Assembly (NCBI RefSeq): GCF_946998875.1
Contig: NZ_CAMQAY010000006.1
Span: forward strand, 1-59,723
Source: an uncultured Peptoniphilus sp.
Lineage (GTDB): Bacteria; Bacillota; Clostridia; Tissierellales; Peptoniphilaceae
Direction of reading: 5' to 3'
Length of the DNA: 59,723 nucleotides
The translations under genes and the position numbers were made by a program. The notes beneath the pieces are model-generated. The model did no database searches. It was given only the letters and a program-made list of their open reading frames with translations, and was not told the origin of the DNA. Each line of letters starts with the position of its first letter. Positions within the stretch are counted from its first letter, which is position 1. This document shows positions 16,573 to 25,451 of the stretch, in pieces.

Positions 16573-17748
16573 TTAATAATTTATTTTATCCAGTATCCCC
16601 TTGAAATATGCTATTACTATTCCGTAGTTTGTTATTGGGATGCTTTTTTCTTTTGTACTCTCGATTCTACTCCTAATATTTTTTGCATTGAGCATGCAGC
16701 CGCCACATTGGATTATGAGGTCGTAATCCGAAATATTTTCTGGGAAGACTGAACCCGAACTCACATCAACCTGTAAGCCTTGGCCAACTTTCTTTCTTAT
16801 CATGTTTGGAATTTTTATTCTTCCAATGTCTTCTTCTGCTGGGGCATGGGTGCAGCACTCTGCTATTAATATTTTTGAATTCTCATTTATTTTTTTTAGA
16901 GCTTCTACTCCCTTGATGTATTCATCAATGTCACCCTTTAGTTTTGCAAATAAGACTGAGAAGGATGTTAGCTTAACATCTCTTGGGATTTTTTCATAAA
17001 CTTCTAAGAAGACAGAGGAGTCTGCAACTACTAGGTCTGGCTTCTTATTTAAAAGTCTTAGGATATCAGGAAGCTCTTCAAGCTTTACCATGGAAACCAG
17101 GGCGTTCCTATCAAGGAGTTCACGAATTGTTTGAACTTGTGGAAGGATAATCCTGTTTTTTGGTGCTGCAATGTCTTGGGGTATTACTAAGAGGACTAGG
17201 TCCTTCTCTTCCACCATTCCGTCAAAAAGTCTCTCTTCCTTCTTTGGTTTAAATTTCAAGAGTTCCTCTAAGAGCTTATCAAAGCCAATTTTTTTTAGGG
17301 CAGAAACTTCCACTATTTTATAAGAAGAAAAGTCTTCTCTTATTTTTTTTATTTCTTTTTCTGATAAGAGGTCAATTTTATTTATTACAAGAAGGATTGG
17401 GGTGTCCTTAAATTTTCTTAGCATTTCCCTTTCAGGTCCTGTTTGGGTATCTGATACAACTAGGACTCCAATGTCAGTTTTCGATATAACTTCGTCAGTT
17501 CTCTTCATCCTCTTTTGTCCAAGGACTGTTTCGTCTCCTATGCCTGGCGTGTCCATTAAAAGACATGGCCCCAAGCTCTTAATCTCCATTGACTTGTAAA
17601 CTGGATCTGTAGTTGTCCCCTCTTGGTTTGAAACAATGGAAATATCTCGGCCAGAAAATTCATTTATTATTGAGCTCTTGCCCGAATTTACCTTTCCAAA
17701 AAATCCTATGTGAATCCTGTTACCAGAATTTGTCTTATTAAGTTCCAT
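16573..17748 (-). CDS. hydF: [FeFe]-hydrogenase maturation GTPase HydF
   Basis: Scaffold on which the 2Fe subcluster of [FeFe] hydrogenase is assembled. 391 residues. The GTPase domain has G1 GKVNSGKSS, G3 DTPGIGD and G4 NKIDLL, followed by a dimerisation domain. The C-terminal iron-sulfur domain has the ligand pattern CTH (in AECCTHAPAEEDIG) and CGGC (in DLIIQCGGCMLN). The hydG stop and hydF start overlap as TAATG, so translation is coupled. It is the last gene of hydE-hydG-hydF. Confidence 0.96.
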   Translation of the reverse strand: MELNKTNSGNRIHIGFFGKVNSGKSSIINEFSGRDISIVSNQEGTTTDPVYKSMEIKSLGPCLLMDTPGIGDETVLGQKRMKRTDEVISKTDIGVLVVSDTQTGPEREMLRKFKDTPILLVINKIDLLSEKEIKKIREDFSSYKIVEVSALKKIGFDKLLEELLKFKPKKEERLFDGMVEEKDLVLLVIPQDIAAPKNRIILPQVQTIRELLDRNALVSMVKLEELPDILRLLNKKPDLVVADSSVFLEVYEKIPRDVKLTSFSVLFAKLKGDIDEYIKGVEALKKINENSKILIAECCTHAPAEEDIGRIKIPNMIRKKVGQGLQVDVSSGSVFPENISDYDLIIQCGGCMLNAKNIRSRIESTKEKSIPITNYGIVIAYFKGILDKINY

Positions 17749-19169
17749 TAAAATCTAAAATCTCTCTTTCCAACTTCTTCCATTTCGCTTATATATTCTT
17801 TAGCCTTCTTCTTTACAATTTCATTTGGAATTTTTTCAAGTTCTGTTGCAATTAAGTCTTCGCTAAGTTCTCTTGTCTTTTCATTTCCATAATCTAGCAT
17901 GTATTCCTTCAAAGTCATAAGGGCATTAGGCTGACAACAATTTAAGATTTGTCCTGACTTGCAAAGTTGCATGAACCTGTCGCCAGTTCTTCCTTCCCTA
18001 TAGCAGGCTGTACAAAAACTTGGGATATAACCAAGTTCCATTAGCCAATCCACAACTTCTTCAAGGGTCCTATTATCTGCAACATCAAATTGAGCAGAGT
18101 TATCTTCTTCTAATTCTTCCTCAACATATCCACCAACAGAAGTTCTTGATCCACCAGAAATTTGACTTACACCTAGTTCAAGAGCGCGTTCTCTAACTTT
18201 TTGTGACTCTCTAGTTGAGATTATCATGCCAGTGTAAGGTACTGAAACCCTAATTAGGGCAATTAGTTTTTCAAAAATATCATCAGCAAGTTCATTTTTA
18301 AAATCACTTGGATCAATGTCATCGGCAGGTTGGATTCTTGGAACAGAAATTGTGTGAGGTCCAACTCCAAATCTTGCTTCCAAGTGTTCTGCGTGCATTA
18401 AGAGTCCAACTAATTCATACTTATAAGTTTCTAGTCCAAATAAAACTCCAATCCCAACGTCGTCGATGCCAGCTTCCATGGCCCTATCCATGGCTTCAGT
18501 GTGGTAGGCGTAATTATGCTTTGGTCCTGTTGGGTGAAGTTCTTCATAGGACTTCTTGTTGTAGGTTTCTTGGAAGAGGATGTAGGTTCCAATTTCTGCA
18601 TCCTTTAATTTTTTATAATTTTCCACAGTAGTAGCAGCAATATTTATGTTGACCCTTCTTATTTGACCATTTTCATGTTTAATAGAATAAATTGTCTTAA
18701 TGGATTCCAAAATATATTCCATTGTATTGTTCACAGGGTCTTCACCAAGTTCAAGGGCAAGTCTCTTGTGGCCCATGTCTTGAAGGGCTATAACTTCACT
18801 TTTAATTTCTTCTTGAGATAATTTTTTTCTTCTAATTGATTTATTTTTTGCATGGTAAGGGCAATAAACACAACCATTAATACAATAGTTTGAAAGATAA
18901 AGGGGGGCAAACAAAACAATCCTGTTGCCGTAGTGGTCTTCCTTAATTTTCTTTGCAAGCTTATAAATTTCTTCTTGGTAAGACTTGTCTTCAGCAAGTA
19001 GAAGTAAAGCCGCCTCCCTATGGTTAAGTCCCTTTTCCTTCTTTGCCTTTTCAAGAACTTCATCTAAGAGGTCCTTATTATTCTTGTTTTTTTCTGCATA
19101 GTCAAGAGTGTCTAAGATCTCTTGATGGTTTATAAATTCTTCTGCAATTTTTGAATCTAGCTTGTACAA
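17748..19169 (-). CDS. hydG: [FeFe]-hydrogenase maturation radical SAM enzyme HydG
   Basis: Tyrosine lyase that supplies the CO and cyanide ligands of the H-cluster. The radical SAM motif is CINGCVYC. The C-terminal auxiliary cluster motif CTAC followed by CC in LNCCQPN is the CX2C...C signature that separates HydG from ThiH. The frame is open to a TTG at 19232 that would overlap hydE by 41 bases. A TTG at 19169 (with GGAAGAG upstream) or a GTG at 19178 gives the N-terminal length usual in HydG (YKLDSKIAEEFINHQEILDTL), so I use 19169; the exact start is uncertain. Confidence 0.95.
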   Translation of the reverse strand: MYKLDSKIAEEFINHQEILDTLDYAEKNKNNKDLLDEVLEKAKKEKGLNHREAALLLLAEDKSYQEEIYKLAKKIKEDHYGNRIVLFAPLYLSNYCINGCVYCPYHAKNKSIRRKKLSQEEIKSEVIALQDMGHKRLALELGEDPVNNTMEYILESIKTIYSIKHENGQIRRVNINIAATTVENYKKLKDAEIGTYILFQETYNKKSYEELHPTGPKHNYAYHTEAMDRAMEAGIDDVGIGVLFGLETYKYELVGLLMHAEHLEARFGVGPHTISVPRIQPADDIDPSDFKNELADDIFEKLIALIRVSVPYTGMIISTRESQKVRERALELGVSQISGGSRTSVGGYVEEELEEDNSAQFDVADNRTLEEVVDWLMELGYIPSFCTACYREGRTGDRFMQLCKSGQILNCCQPNALMTLKEYMLDYGNEKTRELSEDLIATELEKIPNEIVKKKAKEYISEMEEVGKRDFRF

Positions 19170-19191
19170 TTTCTTCACTCTTCCTTGATCC

Positions 19192-20229
19192 TTACTTATA
19201 ATCTCCTCTAGATTTGGAAATCTTATATCCAATTTTCTCTAGTTTTTTCTCTAGTCCCATAAAGTCGTCAGAGTTTTGAACTTCTGTACCGATTTTATTG
19301 TCGTAAAGCTTATAATTTTTTCTAAGTTTCTCTGCCCCAACATTGGGCATTAAAACATTGGCCCCTGCCAAAATTCCCTTTTCTCGTCCAAGGTCGTCAA
19401 TACTTCCCAGGGCAGTTGTTGATGGCAAGAGAAGTTTCTCGTCAGCAATCCTTACAATGGATAAAATTTTAAGAACATCTTCTAACTTGCCGCCTTCAAA
19501 GTCCCTGAAAGGAGTGTCATGTTGGGGTATAAAGGGTCCAATTCCCACCATCTGAGGCCTTAATTTTAAAATAAATTTTAAATCCTCATATAAATTTTCA
19601 AGCCTTTGATAAGGTGAACCCACCATCATGCCACAACCTGTTTGAAAGCCCAAGTCCTTTAATTTTAGAATGGAATCAATCCTGTTTTCAAACTTCATAG
19701 AGCTTGGATGAAGCCTTTGGTAGTGAGACTTGGAATAGGTTTCATGCCGCAAGAGGTACCTGTCAGCCCCCATATTTTTCAAGGCCTCAAAGTCCTGAAA
19801 ATCTCTTTCACCAAGAGAAAGTGTTATGGCAACATCAGGAAGCTTTTCTTTGATATGATAAATAATTTCTTTTAAGTAATCAAGGCTATAAAAGTCATCT
19901 TCGCCACCCTGCATGACAATGGTTTTTATCCCCAGGTCCACTGAGTGGCTGGCAAGGTCCAAGATTTCTTCCTTAGACAACCTAAGCCTCTTGGTATTTT
20001 TGTTGGCCAACCTAAGACCACAATAGTAGCAATTGTTTTTGCAATAAGTGGAAATTTCTATTAGGCCCCTAATGTAAATCTCTCGGCCAAAGTTTTTTAC
20101 TGCTAGGTCTCTTGCAAAGGCATATAAATCTTCGGCTTCAACTTTATCCAAATTCATTAGGTGGGAAAAATCTTCAAAGCTAATCTCCTTGGTATTATAA
20201 AATTTTTCACATATCTTTAAAGTTTTCAA
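19192..20229 (-). CDS. hydE: [FeFe]-hydrogenase maturation radical SAM enzyme HydE
   Basis: Radical SAM enzyme needed to make the dithiomethylamine bridge of the H-cluster. 345 residues. The cluster motif is CKNNCYYC in EISTYCKNNCYYCGLR. Other family stretches are TIVMQGGEDDFYS, YLLRHETYSKSHYQRLHP and VGIGPFIPQHDTP. The start is a TTG at 20229 with GGAAG upstream. It is the first gene of hydE-hydG-hydF. No hydrogenase structural gene is in the window. Confidence 0.95.
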   Translation of the reverse strand: MKTLKICEKFYNTKEISFEDFSHLMNLDKVEAEDLYAFARDLAVKNFGREIYIRGLIEISTYCKNNCYYCGLRLANKNTKRLRLSKEEILDLASHSVDLGIKTIVMQGGEDDFYSLDYLKEIIYHIKEKLPDVAITLSLGERDFQDFEALKNMGADRYLLRHETYSKSHYQRLHPSSMKFENRIDSILKLKDLGFQTGCGMMVGSPYQRLENLYEDLKFILKLRPQMVGIGPFIPQHDTPFRDFEGGKLEDVLKILSIVRIADEKLLLPSTTALGSIDDLGREKGILAGANVLMPNVGAEKLRKNYKLYDNKIGTEVQNSDDFMGLEKKLEKIGYKISKSRGDYK

Positions 20230-20288
20230 TGGTCATCTTCCATTCATCTTACCCGAAAATAATTTTTTAACTACAATTACAGTATCAT

Positions 20289-20297
20289 ATTATATCA
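20289..20297 (-). promoter_or_regulatory. extended -10 promoter of hydE-hydG-hydF
   Basis: TGA followed by TATAAT on the minus strand; the -35 is weak (TTTTTA at 17 nt). It leaves a leader of about 50 nt before hydE. Confidence 0.5.
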
Positions 20298-20424
20298 AAT
20301 TTTGTTGATTTTAAAAAACATAAAGAAATAAAAAATTTTTGCACTTAAGAATATCAAAAGATGCAAATAGGATAAAGAATTTCCATTTTATAATTCTTTT
20401 TTAGCCTACAATATAAATTTCTAT

Positions 20425-20460
20425 AAAAAAATGGACACAGTAAAGACTGCATCCATTTTT
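20425..20460 (-). terminator. terminator of large SLH protein gene
   Basis: AAAATGGA and TCCATTTT outer arms with an inner CAGT/ACTG stem, then T run on the minus strand. Confidence 0.85.
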
Positions 20461-20487
20461 GAGAAAATGAAGATAATTTAGTAATTT

Positions 20488-22032
20488 TTAATTCTTCTTA
20501 GCCAAGGAATTTAAAATTTCTTGATAATCATTTGCTGCCAAGAAAATTTGAACATAGGCCCAGTGATTTTCTTTGACATCAGTGAAACTATTAAAGCCCT
20601 TAATAATCTTTTCTAAATCTTTTTTGTTAATAGAGCGACCATCATAGTGGTTTAAAATTGTAACGGCTTCTGCCCTAGTAATAACACCATCTGGTTTAAA
20701 ACTTCCATCTGGATAGCCAACAATGTGTCCATTACCATAAACTTGATTGATTGCATCTTCAAATTTGTGACCCTTGATATCTGCAAAAGGAGCGGTCTTG
20801 TTGTTCTTCTTATCAATGCCAGCTATGGCTCTAGCAAATTCTGCCCTAGTTATTGGCTCATTAGGTCTAAAGTTGCCATTCTCGTCTGCGAACATCAAGT
20901 TGTTTTTAACCATAGCATTTATGGCTGCATTATACCATCCATTAGGTGTGTCTTTGAAGTTAGGCTTGTCCTTATTGTCTAAGTCTAATCCAGCCAAGAC
21001 TCCTATCATAGAAGCTGCTTCAGCACGACTTATCTTTCCCTCAGGACGAAAACTCTTGTCACCGTAGCCAAAAATATAGGCTCCATGTTTTGATTTAGGT
21101 TTTTCATTTGGAGCATTTTCTATTGCGCTTTCAGTAACTTCTACCATGTCACCATTTTCAAAATAAGTATTCTCTGCAAACTTAACTAATACAATAGGTT
21201 TAATATATTTTGCCTTGTCTGGTAATTTAGTTATTACAATTTCATAACCACCATCCACAGCCTTAACAGAGTAGTCCTCTCTTGGAAGCTCTTGTTTTTT
21301 GTATTTAGGTGTAGCTGTTGAAGTTATATCTACTTCCTTCGAAGGTTTCATAGCATTAAAATCATCTACAGTTACATAGTTAAGCTTGAAGAAGAATTTT
21401 TCATTTTCTCCAATCTTTCCTGCATCTTTTAAAGTAGATTTAATTCTTATTTTATTGTCCTTAAGGGCAACATATTTTTTATTGTTATGTGGGTTTAACT
21501 TATCCCTATCTCCAGAAACCTCAAAGTTAACAAGGGCTTTTTTAGTATAATCTCTAAATAAGCCAGATTTTTTACCATCAACTTTTTTAAATGGCATTGC
21601 TTCAATTTCTGCCACTTCTTCTTCATTTATTGAATTAGAATCTTTTGCTAATAATTCTTTTGCCCTAGCTATAGAGTTTTTAATTTGAGATTTTACTTGA
21701 TTGTCACCATATTCTATTGCTTCATTATCAAGAACTTTATCGTCCATTGTATCTAAATAGACTTTCAATTCTTCCTTGGCCTTTTTAACCCTTGCTGCAA
21801 ACTTTTCATTTGCATTTTGATCTTCGCCACCTGTACCTGGTCTTTGACTTTCTTCTCTTTCTTTATTGGTCTTGTCAGGCTTTAAGGCTATTTGCGTATA
21901 ATTTTTAACTGAACTTGCATAGGCTTGTCCTGGTACTGAACCTAGCATTAAAGAAAAGCCTAAAAGGCAAGAAACAAAACCTAGTGACAACTTACTCATT
22001 CCATTACGAGGTTTTTCATTTATTTTTTTCAT
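20488..22032 (-). CDS. SLH-domain surface protein
   Basis: 514-residue exported protein anchored by three C-terminal SLH repeats. The N-terminus has a YSIRK-like signal region (GMSKLSLGFVSCLLGFS) and a cleavage region near GQAYASS. Residues about 45-130 are charged and helical. About 150-290 look like a beta-rich domain (KALVNFEV, FFFKLNYVTV, YEIVITKLPDKAKYIKPIVLVKF). SLH units begin at about 305 (GYGDKSFRPEGKISRAEAASM), 365 (FRPNEPITRAEFARAI) and 425 (GYPDGSFKPDGVITRAEAVTIL). The middle domain resembles the NEAT-adjacent or sugar-binding modules of cocci surface proteins, but I cannot name it. Confidence 0.88.
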   Translation of the reverse strand: MKKINEKPRNGMSKLSLGFVSCLLGFSLMLGSVPGQAYASSVKNYTQIALKPDKTNKEREESQRPGTGGEDQNANEKFAARVKKAKEELKVYLDTMDDKVLDNEAIEYGDNQVKSQIKNSIARAKELLAKDSNSINEEEVAEIEAMPFKKVDGKKSGLFRDYTKKALVNFEVSGDRDKLNPHNNKKYVALKDNKIRIKSTLKDAGKIGENEKFFFKLNYVTVDDFNAMKPSKEVDITSTATPKYKKQELPREDYSVKAVDGGYEIVITKLPDKAKYIKPIVLVKFAENTYFENGDMVEVTESAIENAPNEKPKSKHGAYIFGYGDKSFRPEGKISRAEAASMIGVLAGLDLDNKDKPNFKDTPNGWYNAAINAMVKNNLMFADENGNFRPNEPITRAEFARAIAGIDKKNNKTAPFADIKGHKFEDAINQVYGNGHIVGYPDGSFKPDGVITRAEAVTILNHYDGRSINKKDLEKIIKGFNSFTDVKENHWAYVQIFLAANDYQEILNSLAKKN

Positions 22033-22320
22033 TTTTCCTCCTTAAATAATAAGAGAAACGCGCTTACAAAAATTAGTAAAAATCTATAAGTTTTTCCTAC
22101 TTATATAAGACAAAGAAGTTTGTAAATAAAAACTTTCTAGTATTTCTACATATACTTAAATCATAGTATTTGTCACTTGATTTTGTTTATTATTTTATCT
22201 TTCTTTTTTTAATAATCCTTCTTCATTAAAATATTTTTAATTTTATTGCGATTGGATAAATGTTTTTCTTTAATATATCCTCGCTTTATCTGTCTTTTTA
22301 GATATCCTTATCTTTTAATT
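22033..22320. other. AT-rich intergenic region upstream of SLH gene
   Basis: No coding frame with a ribosome site is visible. It must hold the promoter of the SLH gene, but no convincing -35/-10 pair stands out. Confidence 0.4.
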
Positions 22321-22371
22321 TTAAAAGATACTACTTTAATTCAATGACTGTTTTAAAATAGTATCTTTTAA
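22321..22371 (-). terminator. terminator of the ECH-like gene
   Basis: Perfect 13-base arms TTAAAAGATACTA and TAGTATCTTTTAA with a loop of about 25 bases. The long loop makes it less certain than the others. Confidence 0.6.
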
Positions 22372-22381
22372 GAATATTTTT

Positions 22382-23434
22382 TTATTTTTCTACTTCTAAT
22401 AATTTTTTTACTTCTTCCATATCTACATGGTCAAGTGAAGCTACTGACCACTTTGGCAAATAATCCTTATCTATTACCCTTGACCTAATGCCCTCTTTCA
22501 TGTCTCCAGTTTTTACTGCATAGTTTAAAATTTTTAGGTCAAGGTCCACAGTTTCATGGTAGGTCAAATTTTTACATAAAAAATACTTTTCAAATTGCAC
22601 TTGAAGCATAAACTGTGACCTTGCCTTTAAGTCATAATAAATTTCTCTTGCAAATTCATCTTCAAGATTCTCTTCTAAGACCTCATAAATTTCCTCTAGG
22701 CTATCCTTATTAAAATATTTTTCGATTTTGTCAAAATTTTTATCTACAAAAGAATCCTTTGTTGGCAAATTATATTTATCGCCATAGTCTTTTAATTTTT
22801 CAATTAATTCTTCTCCCTCATAAATTTCTGAAAAATCAAAAAGTTTTTCCATTATTTTTTCATAATCCTCTGAATTTATATAGACATGGGCAAAATTATA
22901 CTTAATTAAATCAGAAGCTTCAAGGCTTCTTCCGAGAAGGCCTACATAATGACCCAAGGCCCTTGGAAGGCTGGATATAAATTTTCCCATGCCAACATCT
23001 GGAACAAAGCCCAGACCAGTTTCTGGCATAGCCCAATTTACAGAGTCATGGCAAATTATATAGTCGGAGTTTATGCTAAGACCAAGACCGCCGCCCATGA
23101 CTATGCCTCTCCAGTTGCTTATTATTGGTTTTTTGTAGGAGGCAATGTACTTGTCTAGCTCAAATTCCGTGGCGAAAAACTCATCTTTTTTCTGGCAAGA
23201 CTCATTATTAATATAGTTGTTGTAGAGATCCTTTAAATCTCCACCAGCACAAAAGGCTTTTTCACTTAAGCTATCAAATAAAATTGCCCTTATCTTGTCA
23301 TCATCTTCCCATTTTTCTAAAATTTCTCTAATTTTTATTATCATTTCAAAATTAAGGGCATTTAATTTTTCAGGTCTGTTTAAATAAATTACGCCCACCT
23401 TATTTATAACTTTTGTAATAATTAAATCCTTCAT
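22382..23434 (-). CDS. enoyl-CoA hydratase/isomerase family, 3-hydroxyisobutyryl-CoA-hydrolase type
   Basis: 350-residue cytoplasmic crotonase-fold protein. The length and the oxyanion-hole region GGGLGLSINSDYIICHDSVNWAMPE place it in the ECH_2 (3-hydroxyisobutyryl-CoA hydrolase-like) branch, which is longer than ordinary crotonases. AFCAGGDLKDLY forms the first oxyanion motif, and PETGLGFVPDVGMG is typical of the branch. The C-terminal RSRVIDKDYLPKW resembles the ending of that branch. No valine-degradation gene is nearby, so the physiological substrate is open. Confidence 0.85.
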   Translation of the reverse strand: MKDLIITKVINKVGVIYLNRPEKLNALNFEMIIKIREILEKWEDDDKIRAILFDSLSEKAFCAGGDLKDLYNNYINNESCQKKDEFFATEFELDKYIASYKKPIISNWRGIVMGGGLGLSINSDYIICHDSVNWAMPETGLGFVPDVGMGKFISSLPRALGHYVGLLGRSLEASDLIKYNFAHVYINSEDYEKIMEKLFDFSEIYEGEELIEKLKDYGDKYNLPTKDSFVDKNFDKIEKYFNKDSLEEIYEVLEENLEDEFAREIYYDLKARSQFMLQVQFEKYFLCKNLTYHETVDLDLKILNYAVKTGDMKEGIRSRVIDKDYLPKWSVASLDHVDMEEVKKLLEVEK

Positions 23435-23488
23435 TTCATCACCATCTTTTCCTTATTTTTATTTTATACCCAAAGAACAAAGAATAAC

Positions 23489-23526
23489 AAAAAAAATAGA
23501 TCTCATATAAGTGAAATCTATTTTTC
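23489..23526 (-). terminator. terminator of XRE regulator gene
   Basis: Imperfect stem AAAAATAGAT.../...ATCTATTTTT with a T run on the minus strand. Confidence 0.75.
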
Positions 23527-23532
23527 AAAATT

Positions 23533-24522
23533 TTATTTTTTAAAATTATTTTCCAGGAAAAATCTTAAAATTAAATAATATAGGACGTAGGAGACGCCTG
23601 CCACTGGCCAAATTATCCATGACTTGTCCCATCTATTTGTGACAAGGGAATAGCCAAGATAAATTGCCGTCATAAGAATCCAATAGGCTGTGATAAAGGG
23701 CTCTATCTTCTTCTTAAGCTCCTTATTTTTTCTAGTAAAGTCCTCTTCTTCTAAAAGTGCCTTTAGGGCACTCATGGGAATATTGGTTCTCAGCAAAAAA
23801 TTTACGCCAAGGCCGACAAGTGCCAATAAAAAGGCCGTTGATATTGCCATAACCAGGTCTTCAGCTGAAAAAATCATGCCAATAGAAATTGGAAGGACTG
23901 AGGCAACTATAAGTAAGATGCCAATTATGTTGTTCTTGACAAAAGAATCGTGAAACTTTTCCATTCTATCCCTCGCCATGCCATCAACTCCATAATCAGT
24001 ATCAATAGCTTCACTTTCTATAAATTCATATTTTTTTAAGGTCATCCCTTCTCTTACAAAAATCCCAACTGCAGCAATTATAAATAAAAATAATACTGTA
24101 AGAGAAAGTCCAACAACTACATTTTCTGACACTGGCAAAAGTAAGCTTTCATAGGCCTGTGAAAGAATTACTAATAAAATTGGAGAAATTATGCAAAGAG
24201 AAACTCCAAGGGCAAGGTTTTTTGCTGAAATTTCCTTTAAGGCTAAATAATCACTTGCCATCTCCATGGAAACTTTTCTCGTCTTACTTTCTTCATATTC
24301 CTCATCTAAAAATTCCGGGTCCTCTATCTCATCCTTGATGAGATAATCTGTTGTGACACCAAAAATTTTGCTGAGCTTTAAAATTTTATCCATGTCGGGA
24401 ATAGATTGTGCCCCTTCGTACTTTGAAATAGATTGTCTGCTTACGCCAAGTTTTTCTGCAAGTTCTTCTTGTGACCAAGCATTTTTCTTTCTAAGATTTA
24501 TAATTTTGTCTGCTAAAATCAT
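23533..24522 (-). CDS. XRE-type helix-turn-helix regulator with C-terminal membrane domain
   Basis: 329-residue fusion. Residues about 1-65 form a Cro/C1-type DNA-binding domain (LRKKNAWSQEELAEKLGVSRQSISKYE, then DYLIKDE). After a charged linker the rest has about six hydrophobic segments (LALGVSLCIISPILLVIL, VVVGLSLTVLFLFIIAAVGIFV, and three more). Such membrane-tethered regulators are common in Firmicutes; many act on neighbouring genes or sense envelope state. GGAGG precedes the ATG. It is a single gene, target unknown. Confidence 0.88.
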   Translation of the reverse strand: MILADKIINLRKKNAWSQEELAEKLGVSRQSISKYEGAQSIPDMDKILKLSKIFGVTTDYLIKDEIEDPEFLDEEYEESKTRKVSMEMASDYLALKEISAKNLALGVSLCIISPILLVILSQAYESLLLPVSENVVVGLSLTVLFLFIIAAVGIFVREGMTLKKYEFIESEAIDTDYGVDGMARDRMEKFHDSFVKNNIIGILLIVASVLPISIGMIFSAEDLVMAISTAFLLALVGLGVNFLLRTNIPMSALKALLEEEDFTRKNKELKKKIEPFITAYWILMTAIYLGYSLVTNRWDKSWIIWPVAGVSYVLYYLILRFFLENNFKK

Positions 24523-24723
24523 AGTCTTACCTCCTTTTCTAAGTAAATTTTATAAAAATTTATGGTGGCAAGCTATAAATAGTGCTTGTCAATTTGTAAA
24601 CTCCAAGTTGCAAGTTTTAAAATTTTATAATTTTTTCGCTTATATATATTTTACAAAGCATTTTTCTATGAAATATATATTTTATTTGAAGATCTTGTAA
24701 AGTTTTTATAAATTTTTTCGATG

Positions 24724-24748
24724 AAAAAATCCCGACTTTCGTCAGGAT
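24724..24748 (-). terminator. terminator of cytidylate-kinase-like gene
   Basis: ATCCTGAC and GTCGGGAT arms (one wobble) around a GAAA loop, then TTTTTT on the minus strand. It overlaps the very end of the gene's 3' region. Confidence 0.8.
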
Positions 24749-24749
24749 C

Positions 24750-25376
24750 TTATTTTTTATTTTGTGACATATCTACAATTAAATTTGCCACGCTTTCGAA
24801 GTCAAAGGCAGATGAATTTATTAAGAGGTCGTAATTCGCTCTGTCGCCCCAAACTTTTCCAGTGTTTCTGCCGTAATGGTTCGCCCTTCTGTTGTTTTCT
24901 CTTTCAAGCTTTAGCTGGAGCTTGTCTTCCTTTACCTTGTAAGTATTTAAAATTCTCTCTTCCTTAAATTCTTGAGAAGCATAAATAAATACAGATAACT
25001 TTGGAAAATCTTCCAAGACAAAGTCTCCGCACTTGCCAAAGATTATTGCCTTTTTATTTTTTGCAATTTCTCTTATAGTCCTTGAGTCCAAGAGAAAGGC
25101 TGCATCATTTGTTGCAATGTCCTCTTGGGAGTAGGAATAATTTTGCCTATATAAGTCGTAAATAGTTCCCTGCAAGAAGGAATCGTCTTTCTTTATCTCA
25201 TCAGGCTTTACCTTTCCTTCAAGGCTCATGAGTTCAATTAATTTTTCGTCGTATAGTTCATAGTTTAATTTTTCAGCAACTTTTTTTGCAATTTCGTTAG
25301 CACCGCTGCCATACTCTCCGTCAATGGTAATTATCTTCTTACCAGCCTTTTGGAAAATTTTTTCAAATAGTGACAT
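24750..25376 (-). CDS. cytidylate kinase-like family protein
   Basis: 208-residue P-loop protein. The nucleotide-binding start is ITIDGEYGSGANEIAKKVAEKL, where the usual GxxGSGK lysine is replaced by GEYGSGANEI as in the AAK6/cytidylate-kinase-like group. YDEKLIELMS and the later GKCGDFVLEDF are typical. The C-terminal half carries a basic lid (RENNRRANHYGRNTGKVWGD). The true substrate of this group is not established. I use the ATG at 25376, which has GAGGTG upstream, instead of the more distant TTG at 25391. Confidence 0.82.
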   Translation of the reverse strand: MSLFEKIFQKAGKKIITIDGEYGSGANEIAKKVAEKLNYELYDEKLIELMSLEGKVKPDEIKKDDSFLQGTIYDLYRQNYSYSQEDIATNDAAFLLDSRTIREIAKNKKAIIFGKCGDFVLEDFPKLSVFIYASQEFKEERILNTYKVKEDKLQLKLERENNRRANHYGRNTGKVWGDRANYDLLINSSAFDFESVANLIVDMSQNKK

Positions 25377-25451
25377 ATCTTCACCTCTCAAAGATTGTAT
25401 ATCATAAATGTGAAATCTATTTTAATTAATATAAAATTCTTGTGAAAAATT

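Noticed and set aside
16335..16604. Plus-strand frame of 89 codons
   Set aside because: Covers the hairpin cluster and the end of hydF, has no ribosome site, and its translation looks random (Phe/Leu/Ile-rich from AT content).
19170..19232. hydG starting at TTG 19232 with a 41-base overlap of hydE
   Set aside because: The extra residues are not typical of HydG and encode the hydE tail in another frame; starts at 19169 or 19178 fit better.
24523..24723. Gap upstream of the XRE regulator as a small RNA
   Set aside because: No promoter-terminator pair could be recognised; only the terminator of the next gene is clear.
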